Assembly (NCBI GenBank): GCA_029263095.1
Contig: JAJCYA010000002.1
Span: 1-32,510, forward strand
DNA from: Acidimicrobiia bacterium
GTDB taxonomy: Bacteria; Actinomycetota; Acidimicrobiia; Spongiisociales; UBA11373
Length of the DNA: 32,510 bases
Reading direction: 5' to 3'
Shown here: piece by piece, positions 25,506 through 32,510 of the stretch
Position numbering within the stretch: position 1 is the stretch's first letter
How the letters are laid out: every line of letters starts with the position of its first letter
Position numbers and translations under genes: made by a program
The notes under the pieces: model-generated
The model's database searches: none
What the model was told of the DNA's origin: nothing
What the model saw: the letters and a program-made list of their open reading frames with translations, nothing else

Positions 25506-26432
25506 TCACCCGTAGCGGGCTGTGATCCTCCGTCGCAGGGTCTCTGTGGCCGCGGCGACCTCGGGGCCGGAGAGGAGCGAAGCGGTCCGCCCCAGCCGGA
25601 GGAGCAGGCGGGCGGTGACCTTGGGGTCGGCGGCGCTGAAGTCGATCACCCTGGCGTCGGGGCCGTCTGAGACGATGCTGACCGGGTAGTAGTCGGCGAC
25701 CCAAGCCGCTGCCGGCGTGAGCGAGATTCGGGCGGTTACATCGTCGACCGACGGCGAGTAGCGGACTTCTGGGGCCGGGGAGACATCGGGAGGGTCGAAG
25801 GTGTCGGATGTGGCAACCACATCGCGCATCCGGTCAAGACGAAAGACGCGCTCGGCGTCGGCCCGGCGGCAATGGCCACTCACGTACCAGTTCCCGAGGG
25901 TGCTGAACACAGCCCATGGTTCGATGTCGCGAGTCGTGGTCTCTCCCGATCCGAGGGCGGTGTACGTGATCGCGACCACCCGACCGGCAAGGGCTGCCTC
26001 GCGAAGCACCGAAGCCACCTCGGGTTCGGAACCGATATCGACCGTCACGCTCTCGGTGTCAGGGGCGATGACCGCCTGGAGCTTGGCGACCGCCGAATCC
26101 AGAGCCGGCGGGGCGGAACCCGACGACAGGACCGCCATACCGGCCGCAAGCAACATGAGGGCTTCGGCTGCGGTCAACCTGACGGGTCGGCTGAAGTAGT
26201 CGGCCGCATCGACAACCACCTCCTCTTCGTCCACGAATGCATCCATGAGTTCACCCGGTCCGTAGCCGGGCAACCCACAAACCAGCACGAGGTTGAGATC
26301 CTGAAGCAACTCCGAACGCGAATAACCGAAGCGCTCGCAGACCTCATCCACGGTGCTTCCGGGATGAGCGATCACCCATGGGAGCATCGCGAGAATGCGG
26401 TTCAAGCGGTCGGCGGTACGGGGGCTGCTCAT
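25506..26432 (-). CDS. pafC: WYL-domain transcriptional regulator PafC
   Basis: PafC (308 aa) works with PafB as the PafBC activator of the RecA-independent DNA-damage response in mycobacteria. The N-terminal winged helix is visible in DRLNRILAMLPWVIAHPGSTVDEVCERFGYSR-like spacing; the WYL region includes GNWYVSGHCR and a downstream RVFRLDRM. The ATG at 26430-26432 overlaps the pafB stop (ATGA), which fixes the start; the longer frame is shadow of pafB. Gene order pafA-pafB-pafC is as in M. tuberculosis. Confidence 0.93.
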   Translation of the reverse strand: MSSPRTADRLNRILAMLPWVIAHPGSTVDEVCERFGYSRSELLQDLNLVLVCGLPGYGPGELMDAFVDEEEVVVDAADYFSRPVRLTAAEALMLLAAGMAVLSSGSAPPALDSAVAKLQAVIAPDTESVTVDIGSEPEVASVLREAALAGRVVAITYTALGSGETTTRDIEPWAVFSTLGNWYVSGHCRRADAERVFRLDRMRDVVATSDTFDPPDVSPAPEVRYSPSVDDVTARISLTPAAAWVADYYPVSIVSDGPDARVIDFSAADPKVTARLLLRLGRTASLLSGPEVAAATETLRRRITARYG

Positions 26433-27346
26433 GGGGACACCAGATGATCCAGGAAGCGTTTCCGGATGGCGGGGGGACCGAGGAGTTCCGCGTGATCGTC
26501 GAATGAGATGAGCCAGCCCATGAACGCGTCGATCTGAGCAACCGATAGCCGTGCGGTGAATCCCCCATCTGCGTGTTCGGTGATCGAGGTGGCGGCGGCC
26601 AGCTGGCGACGTGCCCACCAGGCGACCTCCGCGTCGAACGCGACTTCCACGACGGTGTCATCCTCTCCGGCAGTCCAGGGGTCTTCGGGGAGTTCGTCGC
26701 GCAGTCTGAACCCTGCGGGGCGCTCGAATGCGTTTGGCACCTCGCCCTGTGTGACGGCGGTCATCCGGTCCACTCTGAACACCCGCATTCCATCGACAGT
26801 TCTTCCGACCACGTACCAGTGACCTCTGCGGTGGGCCAGGCCAAACGGCGACAGCTTGCGCCGGGTGCCCTTGTAGGAAAATGTGATCGTCCGTCGCTCC
26901 GACACAGAGCCAAAGATCGCCGTCAACGACTCCCCCTCTGCTCCGAGGTCGGCCGTGAGAGGCTCACCCGCGGCAAGGGCAGACGCGCCGCCGAGCTTGA
27001 AGATGGCAGCAGGACCGGCCGCTTGGCCTCCGAGGTGAACCATCGTCGCCGCGATCCACAGCGCGGTGCGCTCCTCGTCGGTCAGATCGGGATCGTCGAG
27101 TGCGTATTCGTCGGGTGCGACGATGTAGCCCTGCTCCACCTCCCATGCATCGGTGTGCTCCATTCGCATCGGGACACCCAGTTGACGCAGCAGGTCCTTG
27201 TCGCGCTCGAAGGTGCGGCGGAAGGCGTCGTCGGTGTCCTGGTCATACCCGGCAACGGTATGGCGGATCTCGTCGGCCGTCACCGGCCGCGCCGAGGTGA
27301 GAAGGAAGGCGAGCAGATTGAGTACACGCTCGATGACGCGGTTCAT
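26429..27346 (-). CDS. pafB: WYL-domain transcriptional regulator PafB
   Basis: PafB (305 aa) has an N-terminal winged helix (MNRVIERVLNLLAFLL, RPVTADEIRHTVAGY), a linker with TFERDKDLLRQLG typical of this family, and a WYL region with HWYVVGRT followed by RVFRVDRM. It is a paralogue of the PafC encoded by the next gene. PafBC senses DNA damage, reportedly through single-stranded DNA, and activates repair genes. A 103-bp gap separates pafA from pafB; a TACCCT hexamer 9 nt before the ATG could be its own -10 box. Confidence 0.94.
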   Translation of the reverse strand: MNRVIERVLNLLAFLLTSARPVTADEIRHTVAGYDQDTDDAFRRTFERDKDLLRQLGVPMRMEHTDAWEVEQGYIVAPDEYALDDPDLTDEERTALWIAATMVHLGGQAAGPAAIFKLGGASALAAGEPLTADLGAEGESLTAIFGSVSERRTITFSYKGTRRKLSPFGLAHRRGHWYVVGRTVDGMRVFRVDRMTAVTQGEVPNAFERPAGFRLRDELPEDPWTAGEDDTVVEVAFDAEVAWWARRQLAAATSITEHADGGFTARLSVAQIDAFMGWLISFDDHAELLGPPAIRKRFLDHLVSP

Positions 27347-27399
27347 GGATGGGTGAGGGTATCGGCGTTGGGTCGGAGTCGGAAGTGATTGGGTCTGAC

Positions 27400-27413
27400 C
27401 CGGCAGGCGCCGG
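27400..27413 (-). terminator. Short hairpin between pafA and pafB
   Basis: CCGGC pairs with GCCGG around a 4-nt loop, with an adjacent GGGT/ACCC hairpin at 27391-27401. There is no T tract. It could attenuate or end the pafA transcript; support is weak. Confidence 0.25.
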
Positions 27414-27449
27414 CATCGGACGGGAGAAGTCGAATATGCCTACCGGCCT

Positions 27450-28805
27450 TCAAAGGCTCTCGATCAGCTTGTCGACCCGGTCATCGACCGCGCGGAACGG
27501 ATCCTTGCAGAGGACTGTGCGTTGCGCCTGATCGTTGAGTTTGAGATGCACCCAATCAACGGTGAAATCCCTGTGTCGTGCCTTGGCGGCCTTGATAAAG
27601 CTCCCTCGCAATCTTGCCCTGGTGGTCTCGGGTGGATTGGTGAGGGCTCGAGTCACGTCCTCGTCGGTCACGATCTTTTCCATCATGCCACGCCGCTCCA
27701 GGATGTAGTAGAGACCGCGTTCGGGAACGACGTCGTGGTAGGCGAGGTCCAGAAGGGCCAGCTTCGGATCATCCAGCGCAACACCGCGCTTTGTGCGGTA
27801 GTTCTCGATCAGGTGGTACTTGGCGACCCAGTCGCACTCTCGTTGCAGCGACATCGGGTCCTTCTCGAGACCGGTCAGCATGTGCTCCCACATGGCGACC
27901 GCCGACTCGATCTGCTTGGGAAACCCGGTTGTACGCGAATACCGCATCACTCGCTCCAAGTACTCCCACTGGATGTCGAGTGCCGATAGCTCGCGACCGT
28001 TGGCTAGGCGGATCCTGCGCCGACAGGTCGTGTCGTGCGACACCTCGCGGATCGCCCTGATCGGATTCTCGAGTGAGAGGTCACGGAACGTGACATCGTC
28101 CTCCAGCATTTGGAGGAGGGCGACCGTCGCGCCCACCTTTGCGTATGTCACGTACTCCGACATGTTGGAGTCACCCGCGATGACGTGGAGTCTGCGATAC
28201 CGCTCGGCATCGGCGTGGGGCTCGTCGCGGGTGTTGATGATGGGACGGCTCCGAGTCGTTGCCGAGGACACGCCCTCCCAAATGTGCTCGGCGCGTTGTG
28301 CGATCGAGAACACAGTTCCGCGGGCGGTTTGCAGGAGCTTCCCTGCTCCGGCCCAGATTTGGCGACTGACAAAGAACGGGATGAGTGTGTCGATCATCCG
28401 CTGGAAGTCGCCCTGACGGCTCACGAGGTAGTTCTCGTGGCATCCATACGAATTGCCAGCCGAGTCGGTGTTGTTCTTGAAGAGATAGACCTCGCCCCGG
28501 ATCCCCTCCTCGGCCAGCCTCTCCTCGGCCGAATGCAATAGGCCTTCTAGGACGCGCTCGCCGGCGCGGTCGTGGGCGACGAGGTCGTAGAGGCTGTCGC
28601 ACTCGGGTGTGGCGTATTCGGGGTGGCTGCCGACATCTAGGTAGAGACGCGCACCATTCTCCAAGAAGACGTTGGAGCTCCTCCCCCACGAGACGACGCG
28701 CCGGAAGAGGTAGCGCGCAACTTCGTCTGGCGACAACCGACGTTGACCCCGCAAGGTGCAAGTCACGCCATATTCGTTTTCCATGCCAAAGATCCGGCGT
28801 TCCAC
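27450..28805 (-). CDS. pafA: Pup--protein ligase PafA
   Basis: PafA (451 aa) joins the C-terminal glutamate of Pup to lysines of target proteins using ATP. It aligns residue for residue at the N-terminus with M. tuberculosis Paf[16 protein letters not shown] (metal-binding Glu9), [18 protein letters not shown], and [14 protein letters not shown] with the catalytic-base Asp57. [17 protein letters not shown] and [13 protein letters not shown] are further family motifs. The start is GTG at 28803-28805 with TACTCT 7 nt upstream. Unlike the other proteasome genes it is separated from prcA by a plus-strand gene. It carries no Dop-type loop insertion. Confidence 0.97.
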   Translation of the reverse strand: MERRIFGMENEYGVTCTLRGQRRLSPDEVARYLFRRVVSWGRSSNVFLENGARLYLDVGSHPEYATPECDSLYDLVAHDRAGERVLEGLLHSAEERLAEEGIRGEVYLFKNNTDSAGNSYGCHENYLVSRQGDFQRMIDTLIPFFVSRQIWAGAGKLLQTARGTVFSIAQRAEHIWEGVSSATTRSRPIINTRDEPHADAERYRRLHVIAGDSNMSEYVTYAKVGATVALLQMLEDDVTFRDLSLENPIRAIREVSHDTTCRRRIRLANGRELSALDIQWEYLERVMRYSRTTGFPKQIESAVAMWEHMLTGLEKDPMSLQRECDWVAKYHLIENYRTKRGVALDDPKLALLDLAYHDVVPERGLYYILERRGMMEKIVTDEDVTRALTNPPETTRARLRGSFIKAAKARHRDFTVDWVHLKLNDQAQRTVLCKDPFRAVDDRVDKLIESL

Positions 28806-28812
28806 GGCGGCG

Positions 28813-28818
28813 AGAGTA
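28813..28818 (-). promoter_or_regulatory. Candidate -10 box for leaderless pafA
   Basis: TACTCT fits TANNNT and is followed by 7 nt and the GTG of pafA. It occupies the 57-bp gap shared with the divergent DUF2007 gene. Confidence 0.5.
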
Positions 28819-28850
28819 CCGGCGCCGGGCGCATTGGGTGCGCGGTCCCG

Positions 28851-28856
28851 TACGAT
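28851..28856 (+). promoter_or_regulatory. Candidate -10 box for leaderless DUF2007 gene
   Basis: TACGAT fits TANNNT and is followed by 6 nt and the ATG at 28863. With the pafA box it gives two facing leaderless promoters within 57 bp. Confidence 0.5.
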
Positions 28857-28862
28857 TCGGTT

Positions 28863-29222
28863 ATGGAGGAGCGCTCAGAGCAATTCGTTCACCTGGCCGA
28901 CGTCGGCGACCTCGTGTCGGCCCGTGTGTGTGTGGCGGTTCTCGGTTCGGAGGGGATCAATGCCCGCGTCCACGGTGAATCGCTCGGTCCCTACCCGGTC
29001 ACGGTTGGGCGCATGGCAGTGACTCAGATCTGGGTACCTCAGAGCAAGATCGCCCGAGCGCGGGACATTCTGACCGAAGCCGAAATCGACCACGTATTGA
29101 GCCCCGAGGTGCGAGGTGGTGCTATCGCCGACCGAGAAGCGCTTCCGATGAAGGTCGTCGCTGCCGTCGTCGCCACGATCCTGGCGGCCGCCGTCATCCA
29201 AGCGGCAATGAGGGTCTTCTAG
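28863..29222 (+). CDS. DUF2007 protein with C-terminal membrane anchor
   Basis: The 119-aa protein begins with a DUF2007 (putative signal-transducing) domain of about 70 residues: [30 protein letters not shown], with the typical GYPV-like [26 protein letters not shown] linker and a hydrophobic C-terminal helix ([19 protein letters not shown], about residues 98-116) follow, so it is likely tail-anchored with the domain in the cytoplasm. Function of DUF2007 is not established. It stands between prcA and pafA on the opposite strand. The ATG at 28863 matches a -10 box 6 nt upstream; the longer frame is shadow of pafA. Confidence 0.85.
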   Translation: MEERSEQFVHLADVGDLVSARVCVAVLGSEGINARVHGESLGPYPVTVGRMAVTQIWVPQSKIARARDILTEAEIDHVLSPEVRGGAIADREALPMKVVAAVVATILAAAVIQAAMRVF

Positions 29223-29225
29223 CCA

Positions 29226-29240
29226 GCCGCTGTGCGCGGC
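29226..29240. terminator. Small hairpin between convergent DUF2007 and prcA genes
   Basis: GCCGC pairs with GCGGC around TGTGC in the 33-bp convergent gap. It is short and has no T tract, so the call is tentative. Confidence 0.3.
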
Positions 29241-29255
29241 ATAGCTGTCCGGGCC

Positions 29256-29930
29256 CTAGGCCTCGTCGATTTCGGCTGACTCGAGCCGACGGAACGCCCG
29301 CCGGCCGTTGAGCCGATCAACAACCGCCGCTTCCCACTCGCCGGGAGCAACGCCATTCTCAGTAAGCGACGAACAGGCAGCCTTGGCCCATCCGAGGACC
29401 GTCGTCAAGGGGGCGCCTTCGTCGTAGTCAGCGTCTAGCGCCTCCAGCAGAGCGTCCTCCTTTCCCCCAATGGCGGAGAACCGCCTATCAGCGAAGAGTG
29501 TGCCGTCGTACGTGATCTTGAAGATGCGGTTGTCATCCGCGTCGGCGCCTACCTCGACCACCATCAGTTCGACCTCGTAGGGCTTTACCTCTTGCGTAAA
29601 GATGTTGCCCAACGCCTGGGCATAGGCGTTGGCCAGACCCTTGGCCGTGACATCTGATCGCGAATAGGCATAGCCCGTCAGGTCTGCCCTGCGAATCCCA
29701 CCGATCCGGAGCTGCTCGAATTCGTTGTACTTGCCGACACCGGCAAACGCGATGCGGTCGTACACCTCGGAGATCTTGTGGAGGGTTCCGCTTGCGTTCT
29801 CGCCCAAGATGAGGATGCCGCTGTCGTACTCGACGGCCACGATCGACTTGCCTCGAGCGATTCCCTTCCGGGCGAATTCCGCCCGGTCCTTCATCAGCTG
29901 TTCTGGTGGTACGTAGAACGGAGTGGTCAC
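29256..29930 (-). CDS. prcA: 20S proteasome alpha subunit
   Basis: PrcA forms the gated outer rings of the 20S core. The 224-aa protein begins FYVPPEQLMKDRAEFARKGIARGKSIVAVEY, the alpha-type N-terminus with the gating tail and H0 helix, and continues with HKISEVYDRIAFAGVGKYNEFEQLR and GYAYSRSDVTAKGLANAYAQ, as in mycobacterial PrcA. It lacks the N-terminal catalytic Thr, as expected. The start is a GTG at 29928-29930 in a GTGA overlap with prcB. It is the last gene of the arc-dop-pup-prcB-prcA operon. Confidence 0.97.
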   Translation of the reverse strand: MTTPFYVPPEQLMKDRAEFARKGIARGKSIVAVEYDSGILILGENASGTLHKISEVYDRIAFAGVGKYNEFEQLRIGGIRRADLTGYAYSRSDVTAKGLANAYAQALGNIFTQEVKPYEVELMVVEVGADADDNRIFKITYDGTLFADRRFSAIGGKEDALLEALDADYDEGAPLTTVLGWAKAACSSLTENGVAPGEWEAAVVDRLNGRRAFRRLESAEIDEA

Positions 29931-30721
29931 GACGAAGCCTCCATCGCAGCTCGCGCCGCCGTCGCGACCCGATCCTCCTCGATGTCGCGATACCCGCCCT
30001 CGTCGACGACCACCACGTTCGGAAAGATGCCCCGCTTGAGGTCGGGGCCCCCGGTGGCCGTGTCCTCTTCGGCTGCGGCCACGAGTGCGGCTACGGCAAC
30101 GGCGAGAACCTCGTCCTCTGTGAAGTCTTCGCGATAAACGGTCCGCAGGTAGAGACGGGCATCGCGGCCGCCCGAACCGGTTGCCGTGTAGTCCGTCTCG
30201 TCGTAACGGCCGCCGACGACGTCGAACGAGTAGAGGCGGCCCTCGCTCGTCTCAACGTCGTATCCGGCGAACAGAGGGATCACTACGAGACCCTGGAAGG
30301 CCATTGGGAGTTGGCGCCGCACCATCGAAGCGAGATGATTTGCCTTCCCTTCGAGGCTGAGACGTCGTCCCTCGATCTTCTCGTAGTGCTCCAACTCGGT
30401 TTGGAAGAGGCGGGTGAGCTCTACGGCGATCCCTGCCACCCCGGAGATGGCGACGGCTGAGAATCCATCGGCGGGGAACACCTTCTGGACGCGTCGGTGG
30501 GCAATGAGGTTCCCAGCGGTGGCGCGACGATCTCCGGCGACCACGACTCCACCGGCGTACCGGAGCGCGAGCACAGTTGTCGCCTCGGGCGGATCGACGC
30601 TCTCGACGTCGCCCAACACATCCCAGCGAGGCTCGACGCCGCGGCCGCGCAATAGTGCCGAGAAGCTCTCCGCCGGAGTGGTCGATTCGAGCGGGAGACG
30701 ATCCCCGGCTTCGGGTGTCAC
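29927..30721 (-). CDS. prcB: 20S proteasome beta subunit (catalytic)
   Basis: PrcB (264 aa) is synthesised with a propeptide that is removed autocatalytically to expose the nucleophilic threonine. The likely cut is before Thr48 in [15 protein letters not shown] (mature chain starting TTVLAL), leaving a 47-residue propeptide. Downstream [23 protein letters not shown] holds the conserved Asp17 and Lys33 equivalents, and [19 protein letters not shown] the SGG-type segment. The GTG at 30719-30721 overlaps the pup stop (GTGA). Confidence 0.96.
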   Translation of the reverse strand: MTPEAGDRLPLESTTPAESFSALLRGRGVEPRWDVLGDVESVDPPEATTVLALRYAGGVVVAGDRRATAGNLIAHRRVQKVFPADGFSAVAISGVAGIAVELTRLFQTELEHYEKIEGRRLSLEGKANHLASMVRRQLPMAFQGLVVIPLFAGYDVETSEGRLYSFDVVGGRYDETDYTATGSGGRDARLYLRTVYREDFTEDEVLAVAVAALVAAAEEDTATGGPDLKRGIFPNVVVVDEGGYRDIEEDRVATAARAAMEASS

Positions 30722-30912
30722 TCTCCACCCTTTTGGACGTAGTTCTTCACGAACTCCTCTGCGTTCTCCTCGAGGACACTGTCGATCTCGTCGAGAAGAT
30801 CATCGATCTTCTCTGCCAGCTCTTCGCCAACCGGAGAGGACGCCTCGGCGGTCTCGGTGACCTCCTCGGTGGTCTCCTCCCGCTGGGTCTGCTTGCGCTC
30901 CTGTTCAGCCAT
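30718..30912 (-). CDS. pup: Prokaryotic ubiquitin-like protein Pup, ending GGE
   Basis: Pup is 64 aa, intrinsically disordered and acidic, with the Mpa/ARC-binding helical region [21 protein letters not shown] and the C-terminal [13 protein letters not shown]. It ends in GGE, so the glutamate used by PafA is encoded directly and no deamidation by Dop is required before ligation; M. tuberculosis Pup ends GGQ. The ATG at 30910-30912 has GGAGGA four bases upstream and overlaps the end of dop by 8 nt. A longer frame to 30990 adds non-Pup sequence from dop. Lysines are few, as in other Pups. Confidence 0.97.
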   Translation of the reverse strand: MAEQERKQTQREETTEEVTETAEASSPVGEELAEKIDDLLDEIDSVLEENAEEFVKNYVQKGGE

Positions 30913-32398
30913 CAGATCCTCCGAGTGCGTGGACGAGGTCGGCGGCAGTGTCGGAACCATCGATGAGAGCACCGACCATTGAACGCCCACCGCGACGCGG
31001 TTCCATCATAGGCACCCGCTTGAGGGCGTCTTCGCCGACGTCGAAGATCAGAGAATCCCAGTTGGCAGCCACGATCGCGCTCCCGAACTTCTCCACACAA
31101 CGGCCCCGAAAGTAGGCGCGGGTCGCATCGGGCGGAGTGATCGCCGCTTGAGCGACTTCGTCATCCGTGAACAGCCGGCGCATGCGACCGGCGCCGACCA
31201 GCTGGTGATACAGGCCCTTCGACCGGTCGACATCGTGGTATTGGAGGTCGACCAAGCGCAGCTTCGGGTCGGTCCATGTCAGGCCATCGCGTTCGCGGTA
31301 CTGCTCGAGCAGGTCGAGCTTTGCCGCCCAATCGAGGCGGTCCGCCGCCGATCTTGGATCTGACTCGAGCAACTCGAGAGTCTCCTCCCACTCGGCGAGG
31401 GCACGGCCGTCGACATCAGAGACGCCCTCCATCTCTGCGTGCTTGGCGATGGTCTCGAGGTAGTGCCACTGCAGCTCGATGGCAGAAATCGATGAGCCGT
31501 CACTACGCCGGATGGTTGTCGCCAGCGTCGGGTCGTGGCTGACTCTCCAAACGCTCTCAACGGGATCCGTCAAGGTGACGGGATCACCCAGAGTCCCGGC
31601 TTCGATCGCTTCGAGCACCAACCGCGTCGTGGCAAGCTTGAGGAAGATCTGGGTCTCGCTCAGATTGGCATCACCGATGATCACGTGGAGGCGGCGGTAT
31701 TTGGTCGGATCGGCATGGGGTTCGTCGCGTGTGTTGACGATCGGGCGTTTCAGCGTCGTCTCCAGACCCACCTCCTCCTCGAAGAAGTCGGCTCGTTGCG
31801 TGATCTGAAAGTCGACGTCAGGTCGCCCGTTCTCGCTTCCCACCTTGCCCGACCCGGTCACGATCTGTCGACTGACGAAGAACGGTGTCAGGTGCCGCAC
31901 CAGCTCGCCGAACGGCACAGAACGGGCCACGAGATAGTTCTCGTGGGCCCCGTAGGAGTTCCCCTTGCCGTCGGAGTTGTTCTTGTGGATGAGGAGACGT
32001 TCCTCGGGAGCCAACGCGCTGCCGGCCGCCTCGGCGGCGCGCTCCAGCACGATCTCCCCTGCCTTGTCGTGGAGCGCTGCCTCGAGAGGGTCGGTGCTCT
32101 CAGGGGTCGAATACTCGGGATGGGCGTGGTCCACGTACAACCGCGCGCCGTTGGTCAACACGACATTCACCAAGCCAGATTCGAAGTCGGCCATCGGAGC
32201 CGGTTCGTACCCGAACCCGCGAGCATCCCGCCCCGGGCTCTCCTCCTCGTATGACCACTGGATGCGGGCACGGCTGCCTGCATAGGAGTTGATCACCAGA
32301 CTCGACGCCAAGACCGGGTTGAATTCCGGTTGGTTCCTGATCGTGATCCCGAACTCGGTCTCCGTACCGAGAACGGCGCCCGCGATTCGTTCGGTCAC
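30905..32398 (-). CDS. dop: Pup deamidase/depupylase Dop
   Basis: Dop (497 aa) is the PafA homologue that removes Pup from substrates and, where Pup ends in Gln, deamidates it. It starts with [14 protein letters not shown], carries the Dop-specific insertion between about residues 40 and 75 ([20 protein letters not shown] region), and shows [15 protein letters not shown] with nucleophile-type Asp90, [17 protein letters not shown] and [13 protein letters not shown]. The start is a GTG at 32396-32398, overlapping the ATPase gene stop (GTGA). With a Pup-GGE in the next gene only its depupylase role is needed. Confidence 0.97.
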   Translation of the reverse strand: MTERIAGAVLGTETEFGITIRNQPEFNPVLASSLVINSYAGSRARIQWSYEEESPGRDARGFGYEPAPMADFESGLVNVVLTNGARLYVDHAHPEYSTPESTDPLEAALHDKAGEIVLERAAEAAGSALAPEERLLIHKNNSDGKGNSYGAHENYLVARSVPFGELVRHLTPFFVSRQIVTGSGKVGSENGRPDVDFQITQRADFFEEEVGLETTLKRPIVNTRDEPHADPTKYRRLHVIIGDANLSETQIFLKLATTRLVLEAIEAGTLGDPVTLTDPVESVWRVSHDPTLATTIRRSDGSSISAIELQWHYLETIAKHAEMEGVSDVDGRALAEWEETLELLESDPRSAADRLDWAAKLDLLEQYRERDGLTWTDPKLRLVDLQYHDVDRSKGLYHQLVGAGRMRRLFTDDEVAQAAITPPDATRAYFRGRCVEKFGSAIVAANWDSLIFDVGEDALKRVPMMEPRRGGRSMVGALIDGSDTAADLVHALGGSDG

Positions 32399-32510
32399 AG
32401 ATACTGACCGGTCGTGATCGCTTCGATGCTGCGGCTGTCGCCGTCCCCTTCGATGAGGGTGCGCACATATACGATGCGTTCGCCCTTCTTGCCGGAGATG
32501 CGAGCCCAGT
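32395..32510 (-). CDS. arc: Proteasome ATPase (ARC/Mpa), C-terminal fragment
   Basis: Only the last 37 codons are inside the window; the rest lies beyond its right edge. They read [18 protein letters not shown], then a Gly/Asp-Ser linker, and end ITTGQYL. The terminal GQYL with its penultimate tyrosine is the motif by which Mpa/ARC docks into the alpha-ring pockets and opens the 20S gate. This marks the gene as the AAA+ unfoldase that takes in pupylated proteins. Its TGA (32395-32397) overlaps the dop GTG. Confidence 0.93.
   Translation of the reverse strand, partial: WARISGKKGERIVYVRTLIEGDGDSRSIEAITTGQYL

Overview
The window reads as ordinary chromosome of a GC-rich actinobacterium. The decisive evidence is a complete Pup-proteasome gene set (end of the ATPase gene, dop, pup, prcB, prcA, pafA, pafB, pafC). 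Actinobacterial families such as DUF4193 and a helY-tatC-tatA-pafC-pafB-pafA order like that of Mycobacterium tuberculosis agree with this. A TraR/DksA-type protein, a site-2 protease and the absence of mycobacterial or streptomycete lineage genes suggest a deep branch such as the Acidimicrobiia; that placement is inference. I see no phage, insertion sequence, CRISPR array or rRNA, and no gap over 300 bases without a gene (the largest, about 150 bases, is at 20626-20775).

Layout, mostly on the minus strand and read here from high to low coordinates. (1) 32510-29256: arc(partial)-dop-pup-prcB-prcA, one tightly coupled proteasome operon. (2) 28863-29222, plus strand: a DUF2007 membrane-anchored protein, convergent with prcA and divergent from pafA. 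(3) 28805-25132: pafA, pafB, pafC and a small zinc-ribbon protein. (4) 25065-20776: tatA-tatC-helY and a diacylglycerol-kinase-like protein that has lost its nucleotide-binding motifs. (5) 20625-18358: DUF4193 protein, GNAT acetyltransferase, M20 peptidase. (6) 18329-15727: a DUF1015 protein (plus), a HAD-IIA phosphatase (minus) whose start codon overlaps that of the DUF1015 gene, and a rhomboid protease (plus). (7) 15687-4280: small acidic ORF-tlyA-nadK-recN-pyrG-xerD-traR/dksA-S2P-HD protein-scpA-scpB-rluB-aroA-cmk, the conserved actinobacterial block known in M. tuberculosis as roughly Rv1692-Rv1713. (8) ispH (plus), then der, an acyl-CoA carboxylase beta subunit, a 41-residue membrane microprotein and tRNA-Pro(GGG).

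Functionally the window joins tagged protein degradation (Pup ligase, Pup, depupylase, 20S core, ATPase), Tat export, DNA repair and chromosome maintenance (RecN, XerD, ScpAB), ribosome and rRNA maturation (TlyA, RluB, Der), nucleotide, NADP, aromatic and isoprenoid biosynthesis, and intramembrane proteolysis. Junctions are very compact: eleven 4-nt ATGA/GTGA overlaps and four 8-nt overlaps. At least five promoter-proximal genes have a TANNNT-like -10 box 6-7 nt before the start codon, the arrangement of leaderless mRNAs. Points most worth a second look are Pup ending in GGE, an apparent AUC start for rluB, the pseudo-lipid-kinase, the leaderless promoter set and the membrane microprotein coupled to the carboxylase.
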